Of a DNA stretch of 64,000 bases, positions 12,551-24,567 are shown one piece after another. Position 1 is the stretch's first letter, and every line of letters begins with the position of its first letter. The DNA is taken from assembly GCA_031002005.1 (NCBI GenBank), contig CM061919.1, forward strand, positions 14,703,687 through 14,767,686, written 5' to 3'. Both the position numbers and the translations under genes were made by a program. Under the pieces are notes generated by a model. It was not told where the DNA came from and ran no database searches. It saw nothing but the letters and a program-made list of their open reading frames with translations. This DNA comes from Vandiemenella viatica (lineage: Eukaryota; Arthropoda; Insecta; Orthoptera; Morabidae).

Positions 12551-13599
12551 ATCTCTTGAGAGGTGTGGAGTCCGTAACAGATGGTGTAAAAAACTGAATT
12601 CACTAAAAATTAGTACCAATTTTTTTAATAAAATGAGAACTAAGCGACTTGAGTTAATTAATTGGTGTGCTTAATTTTCTTTTGAATAAATATGTAGCGA
12701 ACTTTGTGTGCCATGTCCGTTGTTTACAATGGTATTACACAAAACCTGCCAAACCTGTGGTTTCAGAGTCTGAAGGCTCATGGTCTAACGCAAAAACTGC
12801 TGTATGTCTTAAGACTATACCCAAATGGTTATTCGAGCAAGAAATGATGAAATGAACTGTTCGTAGTCTAATCAGATACGCATCAAAGGCACGTACCTAA
12901 TACAATTTTATTCAGAGAATACCCACTTCATCAAAGATGAAAGCTGCATTATTCAAGTTTCTTCCGTTATTATCCCTAGTTTGTGGCACAGCAATTTTTT
13001 TTACAAAAAGTCACCAGATTAATTTTAGTTTTTCGTAAGAATGCCCTTTCGAGTATGCTGTTTGGATAGTGTAAATATTGTTGATATCCTTGTGCTCTTT
13101 GTCTGTCCGAAGATAATTACAGTTTCAAATTTTGACGGCAGGGAACAGACAAAACACATAGATCCAGCAGTGATGGCTATCAAAACACTCACACCGCTCG
13201 CGAACAGGTAGCGGGCACCACTTAACGAAATTGCGGTTTGTGTAAAGATGAATAAGATAGTTTGGTTTATAAATAGAATTAAATAAATTGACACTTATTC
13301 TTTATATGACTATTTTTCTTCCTCCTACTGCAGAGGTTTAATTTCGATCTAAGCTGAAATGATTAGACTGTGTTTTACATCCTCTTGAGAATCTGGTAGC
13401 TGTGATTTGTGGAGCTTAATGATGACAGTCGACTATGGATTTTGAACCCCTGGCAATACAACTGTATTTATGCATACATTTTGTCTAAAAAAAACTTATT
13501 TGTGATCAGCAGATTATTATAAACGCAGAATTCTCTCACGTTTCAATTCCGGTATGTAACTCCAAGTGGACTATTTGTGTGATGTATATTATATATATA
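12551..13599. other. Non-coding AT-rich DNA
   Basis: Two short frames (12667-12855 + and 13025-13294 -) have no recognisable domain. Nothing else seen. Confidence 0.45.
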
Positions 13600-14612
13600 A
13601 GAGGTGTTTTTTTGTCACAACCAATATCTCCCTTCATATCTAACCTAAATAGGTAAATGAGATATCATTTTAAAGAACAAATTATCCGCTTTGATCTTAT
13701 CATGTGTTAAGAAAGTATTTTTTTTAAAAAAAATCGTCCATTAAAAGGCGAAAATGTCAATATTTCTAAAATTCTGTTTTTTTTTTTTTTTGTCACGTGC
13801 TATTTATTTCCCTAGATATCTAACTGAAATCGTTTAATGAAACATCATTTTAAAGACTAAGATCTCCGCTTTGGTGAAATTATGTAATAAGATAGGAAAT
13901 TTTCGGAATTAGATCTCAAAGGGCAAAAGTACCATACCAATATTTCTGCAACGCGTTTTTGTGTCGTGACACACTTATCTCCCTTGATATCTAACTGTTA
14001 TAGATATATGAGGTATCATTTTAATGATTAAGGTCTTCACCGTGGTCAACTCATACTTTAAGAAAGGGATTTTTCGGAATTCGACCCTTAAAGGGCAAAA
14101 TTGTCGTTTCCGTAACTTCTCTTTTGTCACGGGCTATTTATCTGCCTTGATATTTACCCGAAATAGTGGAATTAGGTATTATTTTAGAGATTAAGATCTC
14201 CTCTTCGGTCAAATCATATTTTGAGAAAGGAATTTTACGGAAATCGGCATTTAAAGGGCCAAAGTATCAATATTTTTACAACGCGTTTTTGTGTCATGAA
14301 CAATTTATCTCCCTTCATATCTAACAGATATAGAAAAATGAGGTATTATTTTAATGATCAATGTCTCCGCCCTGGTCACATCATATTTTAAGAAAGGAAT
14401 TCTCGGTATTCGACCCTTCAAGTGCAAAGGTATCATTATTCCCATGATATGTTTTTTCGTTGCGAGCCATTTATCTCAACTGACAACTAACCTACATCGA
14501 TAAATGAGGTATCATTTAAAAGATTAAGGTCTCCACTCAGACAAAATTATAAATTAAGAACGAAATTTTTGGAATTTGATCCTTAAAGTGCAAAAGTGAT
14601 AAGTTTGAATGT
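13600..14612. repeat. Degenerate tandem repeat, six units of about 163-180 bp
   Basis: The unit opens with tatctcccttgatatctaac or a variant at 13625, 13805, 13976, 14139, 14306 and 14472, so spacings are 180, 171, 163, 167 and 166. Each unit also carries atgaggtatcattttaa, a ggtctccgc-like block, ttaagaaaggaatttt, cccttaaagggcaaaa and acgcgtttttgtgtc. Units have diverged with small indels. No open frame runs through it. Confidence 0.9.
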
Positions 14613-15426
14613 TGCGTGTAAAAGGCAGTTCAGAGCCATGTTGCTAGATTGCAGCAGCATGTATCACAGGTAAATTAATAATCTGCTTCACTGGCGTCCA
14701 TTTTTGTCATGTACAGTACCTATTACACAAATCATACAAACAATTGAAACAAATGAGGAGCTTTTCTCTCATCCTATTACAAAACCACATACCTTACTAT
14801 TCACCGTATTCGCGAAATTTTGGCACAGGTCTTCTAGTCAACACTAACATTCAAATCGTATAGGATGAAGTCACTATCAGTAAAGTCTAATGGAAGCTGA
14901 CGTTATCTTCTTTCCTATTTTACGCTACAACCATTAAATATCTACATTCCAACTTGAATTTAGTTGTACTGTTCCTTTCATTTAAATGCTCATAGTTGAC
15001 CTCATTCAATTTTCATTGAAAGAGCTCTGGACATTCCTCACAGTTTGTGTGGAACTACCAGGGGTGACCAAAACAGACCATTTGATCTCTATTCCAGTAG
15101 CCACGTTGTGCTTAATTTTTCAGATAACAACGCATTATCGAATCCACACAGCTCCCTACACTACGCTAATGGAATGCATCCTGTTTCTAGAGTATTTGAT
15201 CATTTAAGCAATTTGGTATGCGGTTTTTGTGGTTAGCTGTTTTGCAGATATCCAACGTTGCTGCCAGCGTATATTGGAAGAATGGCATTTAACCTTAAAA
15301 TCTGTGCGGTTATGAGCTATGTACCTCAAGCTATCATTTATAGCTACTGCAAGGTGAAAACGTTTCTGCACATTTTGACTCAAACTAATTCACTTTGCAT
15401 CAATCAATAACTGAGCGACTTACAGT
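14613..15426. other. Non-coding spacer
   Basis: Overlapping short frames at 14986-15236 show no family resemblance. Nothing else seen. Confidence 0.45.
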
Positions 15427-15435
15427 GATGCAATA

Positions 15436-15742
15436 GAGAGGTCTGGTGGCTCAGTGGTTAAGGCGTCTGAGTGGAGATCGAAAGGTGCCCGGCTCGAATC
15501 CCTGTCACGGCGGGGAGTTTCCTAGGCACTTAACCCGCTCTTCACCTCTGGCGCTGTTTGCTGTGTAATGTGAAGTACGCCAAAACGGTTCCGTGGTTCT
15601 GATTCCACGTTAAACTGCAGGTCCCCTGTACCCGGCAGGATTTTCGGGTTAGGTTAAGGTGGCTACGACAGGGGCGGAATGTGAATCCAATAGAAACCCT
15701 GTCATCAGGCCATTACGACCACACGGAATTATTGTTATTAGC
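15436..15742 (+). mobile_element. tRNA-derived SINE, family 2, with TSD
   Basis: A canonical A box (tggctcagtgg, 15447-15457) and B box (ggctcgaatcc, 15491-15501) sit in a well-formed tRNA-like head. The family body follows (cttcacctctggcgctgttt, ccgtggttctgattccacg, gttaggttaaggtggctacg), then a tail ending in (T/A)-rich gttatta. The 9-bp repeat gatgcaata at 15427-15435 and 15743-15751 is the target-site duplication. A second copy is at 26349 and a fragment at 32862. It differs from family 1 throughout, so it is a separate lineage. Confidence 0.92.
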
Positions 15743-16837
15743 GATGCAATAACCCAAGACCTCTCGAGTGTGAAACAAGCCCCGAGATTTCAAACTTCAG
15801 TGGCCTTTTGAAACATCTGATAGGTCAGATGGCAGTCGTCTGGCTCAAAATGAATTCCGGACATATTTTCAGATTATTTGACGAACTTCCTCTAAAAGCG
15901 ACACACCACAACTATATAGTGTAGGACATCAATTTCAGTAAAATTTATTACACGTAGGACAGGCCTATCCCATCCATAAGCATGTAGTGTAAACTGAATT
16001 AGGATATTCAAACCTTGTAATGAATCTTCTATACTTCATACTATACTAGTCTTTTACTACGTGTCAATATAAGTTGAAAACAATAACTTTTTCTTGTTTT
16101 GCTCTCAACTTAATATCTATGTAAGATGTAAGTAATGAAGTCTTCACGGATATAACGCAGTTTTAACAAGACTTCATTGCAATCATATTCCAGGAAAATC
16201 TCAGTCTTTACAAATATGTAAGTACTTTTAATATTTATGTTTAAAAAGGGAATGTCATAGATATTTCAAGTTCTTGATTAGTTTGTGACACATTTGTGGT
16301 AACATTAATTCTATAAAACTGACGAAGTTACAAAAACTTTAAAACATCTTAGTTTCATATCTTAAAAGCTTTATTGATAACCATTAGCTGCAGTAGATAA
16401 AAAAATATTTTTCTTCTTACTTTCTTTACTTGATGTGAGTTGTATAACGAATAAGCGTGGATTAAAATTTATCTAATTCTGAATTGATTTTCGCAATTTG
16501 GGCTTCGTTTAAATGGGTGTAGTGACAATATTTAGATACTGTTTTACCCAAAAGTTGGAAACTAATGCCCATTGTAGTGAAACTGCTGAGCTTCTTATTT
16601 AGTGGGGTCGAAGTATCCGCCTCTCAAATGGACAGAAGGAGCCAACTCAGAAAAAATGAAACAAACATTTATCAGTTACCGTTGTGTCGACCAATGCAAT
16701 GCAGAAAATCGTTATTGAGTTTTTTACGTATTTGATGATAAAATCTTTTTTCTTGATTCCTAAGCAGTTTATAAGAGAACAAATTGTTATTCGGTATCTT
16801 ACTCATGTATCGGCTGTTGATGATTACCGGAACATTC

Positions 16838-16854
16838 GGGGGGGGGGGGGGGGG
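16838..16854. repeat. Poly(G) run, 17 bases
   Basis: An uninterrupted G17 followed by aggaggag. It may form a G-quadruplex or be a sequencing-difficult tract. Confidence 0.95.
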
Positions 16855-18508
16855 AGGAGGAGTAAATAATTAGTAGTAGATAATAACGAGAGATTAGATC
16901 TACTTTAGTGGGAACATGATGAATAAATGATTTGCTCTTTATTAAACTTAACGAAAATATCTTACAGGTCTATACCAAACTTGTAGCCACGTAGTTACAC
17001 CGAGAGAATAGTAAATTTTAAAACATTGATATAGGCCGTTTCCTCTGCCGTTTTTTCTCAAAATAATAATTAAATATTCAGTAGAAAATAAGCAAATTCA
17101 ACTGTAGTTGGAATTATTGTTTATTTATGCTTCGTCTCTCAAGGAGGTAGTCAGTGATCTATATTTGCTGTTATATGTTTGCTTTTTAGAAATTTTGACA
17201 TAAGGGTTTGATTCAATATTATTACAACTATCTTCGAATGTAGATATGTTGGTGCATTTAGAATTAATTTCAGCCATGAGGCTTAGTTATTAATCACATG
17301 TGTCTTCAACCAACGTGCAACTTTAAATGTTGCAAATAATCATAATCTTTGGAGGCAGTTGATAATCTAAACTATCACTAATCACGTCACGTTTTATGTT
17401 GCACTACTTAATTTGACTTTAAAATGATCGGAACAAGGTTACTTGTGCCCGTTGCAGCAGTTCATGTTTATTATTATTATTATTACCAGTGATGTTTTGT
17501 GGAATGTGTGTTGTTAACAGTTTGCAAACAGAAAATGCGTATATATTTTGTTTTGTTTTTGAATATGTGGTATGTGTGGGAGAGCAAGAAATATGATAAC
17601 ATGTGCTTGACAAAATATCGCTGTGAAAAATTACTGAACAACAACGCATGTAAGTAACTTGCTTCCGATCGTTGAAAAAAAGAAAAAGCAGCATAAACAC
17701 CCATGTGATTGGTGAAGGCATAAGTGATTAATTATTTCCAATCTTTCTAATGATTTGTAACACCGCAAATGGCATGTCGGTTGAAGGTATATGTGACCAC
17801 GTCTCAAGGCAGAATGGTTGTTTAGTGTTCACTAAAATACCTAGATATAAATGTAATTATAACCACCCAAACAAACCCATCTGACAAAATTTATAAACTG
17901 CAAATTATTATAGAAAATCAATGGCAGACGATTCTTAGACAAGAGACGAAACGCGTCCCAAACAAACAGAAGTTCCAAAAACAAATGCATTGGAATTTTC
18001 TAATGAATAATAATTTATTAAATATAAAGTTAGGTGCCACAAAATTAAGTTTAAATAAATTTTAAATCGTATGCTCAAGAACAAGGGTAATTGTTCACAA
18101 AGGAATGTTCTCGAAAATGTGATATACTCGTATAATCAGACAGTCACAACACAGACTGACCTGGTAACAATAATCGACGGTAAAGGCGAAGCGCTATTGA
18201 ATTTCAATAGGATTTGCACTACTAATTACAAGTATTTGTTAAAAACTTAACAAAATTAATAGAAAAATTCTTTAAAAACGTTTCGATTATAATTTCAAAC
18301 AAAAAACAGTTTATATCGATTAAAAATAGAATAAAACGCTACTTTCCGCTTATTGCTCCTCAAGCGGTTTTAAATATAATTAAAGGTAGACAAAAAGTGC
18401 TAATATGCGGCATTGATCATTTGCTCCGTTTTTCTTAAAACACCAAATATTGAGCGTTACGAACGAACAGTGTCTAAAAATTTTTATTACTTTTCTCCTC
18501 TTTTGCAG

Positions 18509-18716
18509 CGGTGAGGAAATGTTAATTAAAATTGAAACTTCTGCAAAGGTGCGTCAGGATTGCTTATTGAAGATAGACAGTTTGCCAATCGGACAAGGTT
18601 ACCAGGACGGACTGTCAGCCAGACACGGAGCAACTGTCACCGTGAAGGTTTCCTCCTATCTCCTCCCCTGTGAATGTGTGCGTGTGCTTCTGTGGCAGCG
18701 TGAATGTCCAGTGTGA
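18509..18716 (+). other. Possible exon of an unknown gene
   Basis: A long pyrimidine tract (tttctcctcttttgcag, ending 18508) is an excellent splice acceptor. It leads into a 69-codon open stretch (GEEMLIKIETSAKV... to a TGA at 18714-18716) that is less AT-rich than the flanks, and aag|gtgcgt at about 18549 could be a donor. No domain is recognised and no partner exon was found. It could equally be chance. Confidence 0.2.
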
Positions 18717-18878
18717 TGTGCTGTCGATGAGAAATTAAAGAAAAGATCGCGCGATGGGGGTGTTTGAATCCTACTCTTCCGAAGGCATCCAATTCAACAC
18801 TTCCAGCAGAGGGACTGTTTATACAGTGCAGACATTTGGATTCAGCTCAGACCATGTGGTGATTTTGAAACATGCACA

Positions 18879-19110
18879 GACCGTTCTGGGTGAGCGGTAA
18901 CTCTCTGGCCTCGCATTCGGAGCAACGCAGGTTTGAATCCTCGTTCGACCATCCAGAATTCGTGTTTCCATCGTCTCCCGAAATCACTCAAGGCGAATGC
19001 CGGGATGCTTCCTTCAAAGGTAGTAGCCGATTTCTTTGCCGTACCTTGCCCCCAATCTATTCCCCAAATGGTAAAAATATGTTTCACCATTAGGGCTCTA
19101 GCCAGCAAAA
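18879..19110 (+). mobile_element. tRNA-derived SINE, family 1 (diverged)
   Basis: Head ccgttctgggtgagcggtaa, B box ggtttgaatcc at about 18930-18940, core ccatccagaattcgtgtttc and gaatgccgggatgcttcc, and a weak tail (ggctctagccagc). Clear family membership, no TSD seen. Confidence 0.85.
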
Positions 19111-19284
19111 ACCAATGTTGCATCATTTAGTAATGCGAAGAAACTCCAGTACTTCGATGTCGTGTAATTTTACTATCTATGAATTAACTGGGAAATTTAA
19201 CAGAATTTACGTAAAAACTGCCCAGAATTAAACATAATGTAACTTACAGAACGCAATATAATAACTTTGATTTCAATGAACTGA

Positions 19285-19333
<49 letters not shown>

Positions 19334-20897
19334 GTAAATAATACCAATACCTTGAAATGTAACTACGATAATATGACTTACTGATGACAATAAGATTATT
19401 ATCAAATAACTGAATCAGTGGTATTAGTTTGCAATTTATATACTTACAAGAAACTTGCCAACAAGTACAAACAATAAAGCTGCCATTATTAACCCTAGTT
19501 TAAGCTGCTTCCATGGACTTTGGAACACTATTAATACGCACTACGATTACAGATGATATCATCATTCTGCGTACTTGCTTCACCAAACCCTTGATTATAT
19601 TGACATTTTAGCAATTATAAGCATTAACTGGATACGAACTAAAAGTAGTATCATCTGAAAAAAGTCTTCAATTACAATTAAAATATGTCTGACATAGTAA
19701 TTGACAGAAGTTATAATCGAGAGTACCGTTGTTTTCGTGTATAAGTCCCTCTTAAAGAAAGAGAAGATGTTGAACTAATGTACATTAAGCTCATCACATG
19801 TTCCAGAAGATTAACGGAAAGTGGTATTTCATTCTGATTAATAGTAAACTTTGGCAAGATGCTTCACCGACAGGAAACTCAAGGTAGAATTAAATGCCAT
19901 GGCCACAAGTTATTTAGATGACTGAATCTGTAAAAGAATATTTTATAAATTCTTCTTGATAACTGAACACTAAACAAAGCAACTTCGGGCCCTGCGTGAG
20001 ATCTTTATTACAGTGTCGCTGTCTGAAGCGAAAAGGAAACTAGGTTTCACAGACCATATCTTGAAATTAAAGAAGGTGAACTGCACACTTCATAAAAAAG
20101 TTTAGAAAGCGAAATATATTTTGTTGACGTGTGAGTGCTGTTTGTTACGCTTGTTGAACACGTAGCGTGGGTGTGAGTCTGACGTCATTACACTCGTGTG
20201 CGTGTAAGTAGAGCGCATTTCGTTTGCGAAACCTCTGCTGTTGGCTCCAGATCAACAAAGCGTTTTAGAAACTTCAGAAATTCGTAACACATCTGCGATG
20301 CGACACTTCGAAGAGGTAACAGCGCTAGAAAGGTTAATACAGGTTACTCGGCAGTAATTTGTATAAACGCAGGAACAATGATGAAAATTAAGAAGTGCAT
20401 CGCAGTTATACAATACGACAGTGGACGTCACTTCTGATAGCTAGCGAATGGGTAAAGTTCATTGATACTGAGTGACAAAGCACTTTGAGACTACGTAGTG
20501 CGAGAGGATCCTTTTACTTTCGGCCCTTTTGTTCCTGTGAGAATTAATACAGATTTTCCTATAGCTTTTCCTTGTTTTCATTTCATCATACGTGCTGCCA
20601 CCTCATGTGTTGCAAATAGTATGTTTTTTAATTTCTCTTCTCTAATTTTTTATTTTATGCATTTTCTGGAACCATGAATACACGCAAAAAAGTACTGGTA
20701 TAGTATCCACAATATTGTGAATATCATTACGTGCGATTCTTGGAAATGTGTTCACTTTTTATTGTAGCTGTTTCTGTAGGTTTAGAAATATTTTCATAAC
20801 TCTTTTATCATCACGTTCTGGGCTAGATTAAAAACAGAATTAATTAAATGCACTGATGTAACAATTTCTAACCTTATTAATGCTGTTTTATTCTGAC
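19111..20897. other. AT-rich non-coding DNA
   Basis: Apart from the A44 run listed separately, nothing recognised. The patch at about 20130-20300 is GC-richer but has no frame. Confidence 0.45.
19286..19329. repeat. Poly(A) run, 44 bases
   Basis: Forty-four uninterrupted A residues, then tatag. It could be the tail of a retroposed sequence, but the DNA upstream is not identifiable as an element. Confidence 0.95.
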
Positions 20898-20931
20898 TAC
20901 AAGGTAAATACCAAAAGTAGTAGGACTGATT

Positions 20932-21215
20932 TTATAAAAAAAATTGTATTGAAGATATGTTTACAATTCCTTCATTCTCTTCGAAATAGCACCCTTGGGC
21001 AGCTACACACTTAGAATTACGCTGCTGCCATTGGCCGTGCGCCTTCTGGAAGTCAGATTCGGGGACGCTATTGAGAGCCCTCGTCGATGCTGCTTGAACG
21101 TCCTGAATCGAATCAAACCACTGTCCCTTCAGCTGCCTTTTCATCCGTGGAAAGAAAAAAAAAGGTCAGTTGGAGCCAGATTTGGACTGTAGGCATCGTG
21201 GCAACGCCGAATCGG
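20932..21215 (-). pseudogene. Mariner transposase C-terminal fragment, inverted copy
   Basis: A 70-codon minus frame (KRQLKGQWFDSIQDVQ, then SVPESDFQKAHGQWQQRNSK and CYFEENEG) matches the C-terminus of the + strand copy almost residue for residue. Traces of the YSPDLAP region lie near 21170-21215. It forms the left arm of the foldback. Confidence 0.85.
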
Positions 21216-21219
21216 GCCA

Positions 21220-21790
21220 ACAGAGGCCTTCCACGTTCTCCCATCCAACGAAGGCTCGCATGAGCAAATCAAAGATCAAGACAATGGTAACCGTGGTTTT
21301 TGGCCGTTGTGGGGTAATTCATTAGGAGTTCGTTCCCCCTGGGGAAACTGTCAATTCGAACTTTTAAGTGCAAGTGCTAACCCGCCTGCAAAACCAAGTG
21401 AATCGCGTCCAACAAGTCATCTCCGACAACTGGACTCTGCATCACGACAATGCACCATGCCATGGCGCGCGCGCTCTTCATGGGGCAACTGTTGAACCGA
21501 TTCGACATTGCGACGTTGCTGAACCCCGCGTACAGTCCTGATCTGGCTCCATCTGTTTTTTACTCACACGGATGAAAAGGCAGCTGAAGGGACAGTGGTT
21601 TGACTCGATTCAGGACGTTCAAGCAGCATCGACGAGGGTTCTCAACAGCGTCCCCGAATCTGACTTCCAGAAGGCGTACGGCCAATGGCAGCAGCGTAAT
21701 TCTGAGTGTGTAGCTGCCCGAGGGAGCTATTTCGAAGAGAATGAAGGAATTGCAAACATATCTTCAATAATTTTTTTAAAAATAAAATCA
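21220..21790 (+). pseudogene. Mariner transposase, C-terminal two thirds, inactivated
   Basis: In the + frame from about 21240 come KARMSKSKIKTMV, then VVFGRCGVIH followed by a TAG, EFVPPG, DNWTLHHDNAPCHGARALF (second catalytic Asp in HHDNAPCH, about 21430-21460) and LLNPAYSPDLAPS (third Asp in YSPDLAP, about 21520-21550). After a frameshift near 21560 the terminal block continues: KRQLKGQWFDSIQDVQAAST, then SVPESDFQKAYGQWQQRNSE. This is the usual DD34D mariner layout. The first catalytic Asp (normally FFD) is replaced (FGR), at least two stops are present, and the N-terminal DNA-binding part is missing, so the gene is dead. Confidence 0.85.
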
Positions 21791-21819
21791 GTCCTACTAC
21801 TTTTGGTATTGACCTTGTA

Positions 21820-23453
21820 TTTTCAGCAGATGTATGGGCGTAAAACCAGAATAATAACAGTAAGCTTTGCAAAGTACTTGAATACTGACTCCTGTAACCT
21901 ATTATTAGATAAATGAATTTTTTGGCGTGTTATGATAGTTTCGGCGATCACGAATACCGACATCTACTCAAAAACCGAGTTTGTAAGCAATAGATCTGTC
22001 AATGGAAACACACGGCTTTAATGCATTTCAGAACTAGCAATTTATATCTGCAAAAGAGATTCAAAATTTGACTGAGAAGTCTCGTAATAATGTGACAAAT
22101 CTATAAATACCTTATTAACAAAAATCCAAATAATCTAGACCACAAGTTTGTTATGATTTATAACAGCTGAACAGTAACATAATATGACTATCAATTCCAT
22201 ATTCCAAGCATGTTGACAATATTATTCGCGTCTATTAGGTAAACTTTTCTAAAAATCATCATTTAATGTATATATGAATACAAAACATTCTAACAGAATA
22301 ACAAAAATATTTTATGTTCCGTAATTACCGTTATAAAAACCAAAACATTAGTATCCAAAAGCAATCGAGAATCTGAACGGGGTGCAAAGACGGGGTTTGC
22401 TGTTCTAGTAACTGGTAACCGAATAATGTGTCAAACACAGATTCAAATAGGGAAACAAAAAACAATAGCACTAACAGTCCCTATCCAGCACTCTGCTACT
22501 ATGCCATAAATTAAGATTTAAATAACATCTTCTCATTATTAATAATGTATAGAGTTAGCAAATAGTTCCTGAATAGTTTTGTAAGCAAGTGTTGGTATTT
22601 CCCGTCTTTTTTTTAAACAAATGTAAGATCTGCATTGATAGTTGAGGTAATGCGAAAAGCACAATATTTTTGGCTTTGGGTTTTGAGTAATTAACGTATT
22701 TAACGTGCAAGGAGAGTTCCACGTTATCAACATTAATGCTTTCTGTTAACAGCAGTTCGTAGTTAACCCATTACCAGTACTAGCACACAATGTTTTTTGC
22801 AGTATATTCTCTTCTGTTCAGACTTAAAGTTAAGGTACACACGTCTTAACGACTTCTTATACTTGCCGATAAGTTTTGTTTAACGTGTTACAAGACTGTT
22901 ATAGTTATTTAGCTGTTATTTTTTCCGGTTAATAGTCTTTGAAACTAATGATTTGGCGTGTATCCAAACTCATAAAATTCTTCAAACGCTATTACAGACA
23001 GCCATCCCAGAAATATTTCATGTTTGTTTCTCGATACTCTTTAGAGGATATTCAGTGCGTAGCCAAATCCTCAAGACTTCCATATCTCTAGGGTGATGAT
23101 TTATGGAGTATCGTAATCAAACCTGATGCTACAGATCGCGTCATACTTGTTCAGATCTGATTACATCTCACGATGAGTATCCCAGCAGGTGCTCTCATGC
23201 TTTTCAGAGTGCAAGTCCATCGGAGAATGCACCCGTGATATTAGTATTACATGTGAATACGCAGACTATTCTTTAGTGGTACACATTTACACCCAATGGT
23301 CTGTGCCGCTAGAAATTACATTAAACATTTAATTGTATTAGCCTCGTTATTATTATCTGTTTAATTTTGCATACACTTTAGTTATGTTTTGGAGGATGTG
23401 TTTCATCTTACGTGATACATCTCTGTTATGAGGTTACAGGTTAGAATGCGTTG
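21820..23453. other. AT-rich non-coding DNA
   Basis: Nothing recognised; the short minus frame at 22539-22733 shows no family resemblance. Confidence 0.45.
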
Positions 23454-23577
23454 ATACAAGAGTGAAGGTGCTTGAGCCGACATCAAGTTACTGCTTCGAA
23501 TCCCTGAATTGGCAGTAATTTAATGGGTCCTGGAACTAATGGCGTCCAGCATTGTTTTGTGTACGTGAACTAGTTAA

Positions 23578-24567
23578 AGACCCATTCACACTAGCGGTCA
23601 GCTCAGCTCAGCTCAGGTCAGGTCTAAAATCTCTACACAGGTAATCCAATGGGAGCATTCACACTACGTGGTCCGCTCAGGTTAGGGCAAGGCAGGTCAA
23701 ACTGAAGATCGCGGAGCCACCGATCAACAGAGGTCAAGACCTGAGCTGAGCTGAGCTGAGCAGACCGCTAGTGTGAACGAGCAACGGTCAGGTCAGGTCA
23801 CATCAAATAGGCGGCGAACATCTGAAAACTATGCTCGTAAGCAATAAAAAAGAGTAATAAATAAAAAATAAATGTGTTAACCGTATGTTATTTCTGTTTA
23901 TTATAAAGTCGGCAAACTTAAATATAAATTCAAATATTATTACACATTTTAGTACTGTCAAGATACAGATCCTGATTCAGAATTTTTTCAAAAAAATATT
24001 GTGAGTATAATTTTAGAATCAAATGCTTCTGTACCAGCGTTAGCACATAAACAAAGAATATTTGTAGGATTTAACTCGCTCATCCTGAAATTCACTTTTT
24101 ACATGGCATAAAATTTTATCCTTCCGTAAGTAATTGTTCAAAATACATCTTGCTAAAATTATGTTATGAATTAATCCTGGAGCAGAATTAATTTTTCTAA
24201 AATAAATTTGAAATCTTTGAGCCCTAACATATCAAAAGCATTTCCCATCACTTGTCTCTCACGGCATAGCCGGTAGTTAGCATTCATTTTTCTCTTGATC
24301 TGTATGCGCTTGAAACTCTGGATGCACCCAGAACCATCCTCTTTTTGATCTTGACGTATTGTTAGGCTCTTGATCCATAATCATTGCGATTTAATTGACG
24401 TTGGGGTAGAAAACGGCATTGTTCACTACGAGCAACGGAAATGAAATACCCTCGTCTACTACTTGATCTGGCCTGACCTGAGCTGAGCAGACCGCTAGTG
24501 TGAATGCTATCCTGGATTGTGAGCTGAGCTGAGCTGAGCTGACCTGACCGCTAGTGTGAATGGGCCT
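23578..24567 (-). mobile_element. Non-autonomous PIF/Harbinger-like element, TAA target duplication
   Basis: The ends are AGACCCATTCACACTAGCGG (left) and, inverted, AGGCCCATTCACACTAGCGG (right), each continuing into tandem AGCTC units. TAA lies directly outside both ends (23575-23577 and 24568-24570), fitting the 3-bp TWA duplications of PIF/Harbinger elements. On the minus strand at about 24277-24383 a 35-codon frame contains KRGWFWVHPEFQ, resembling the RxWWVHP motif near the N-terminus of Harbinger nucleases; a YFRK-like patch follows near 24190. The rest has decayed. A TTAA reading of the flanks (piggyBac style) is possible but fits the termini less well. The end motif is repeated inside the element. 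Confidence 0.7.
23584..23779. repeat. Repeated terminal motif inside the Harbinger-like element
   Basis: The CATTCACACTAGCGGTC motif occurs at 23584 (+), 23655 (+, cattcacactacgtggtc) and near 23756-23779 (inverted, gcagaccgctagtgtgaac). Two more inverted copies lie at about 24486-24505 and 24545-24563. Each adjoins GCTCA/GGTCA units. The first and third alone could form a 200-bp mini-element. Confidence 0.85.

Larger units (their letters stand above)
15752..18878. other. AT-rich non-coding DNA with a possible isolated exon
   Basis: Mostly featureless. It contains a 17-base G run (16838-16854), short TTA triplets near 17465 and a possible splice acceptor and coding patch at 18480-18716, listed separately. 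The frames at 17419-17721 are not convincing. Confidence 0.4.
20900..21817. mobile_element. Mariner-derived foldback, two head-to-head copies with TA flanks
   Basis: Left half (20900 to about 21220) is the 3' part of a mariner transposase gene on the minus strand. Right half (about 21220-21817) is a longer stretch of the same gene on the + strand. The outer ends (caaggtaaataccaaaagta and its inverted partner tacttttggtattgaccttg) are mirror images, each abutting a TA dinucleotide (20898-20899 and 21818-21819). The arms (about 20900-21222 and 21490-21817) are a long inverted repeat at high identity. Members with such long inverted repeats cannot code for an active enzyme but might be moved by one supplied elsewhere. 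Confidence 0.85.

Noticed and set aside
13600..14612. CRISPR-like array
   Set aside because: Units are 163-180 bp diverged tandem monomers without short conserved repeats and unique spacers, and the DNA is eukaryotic.
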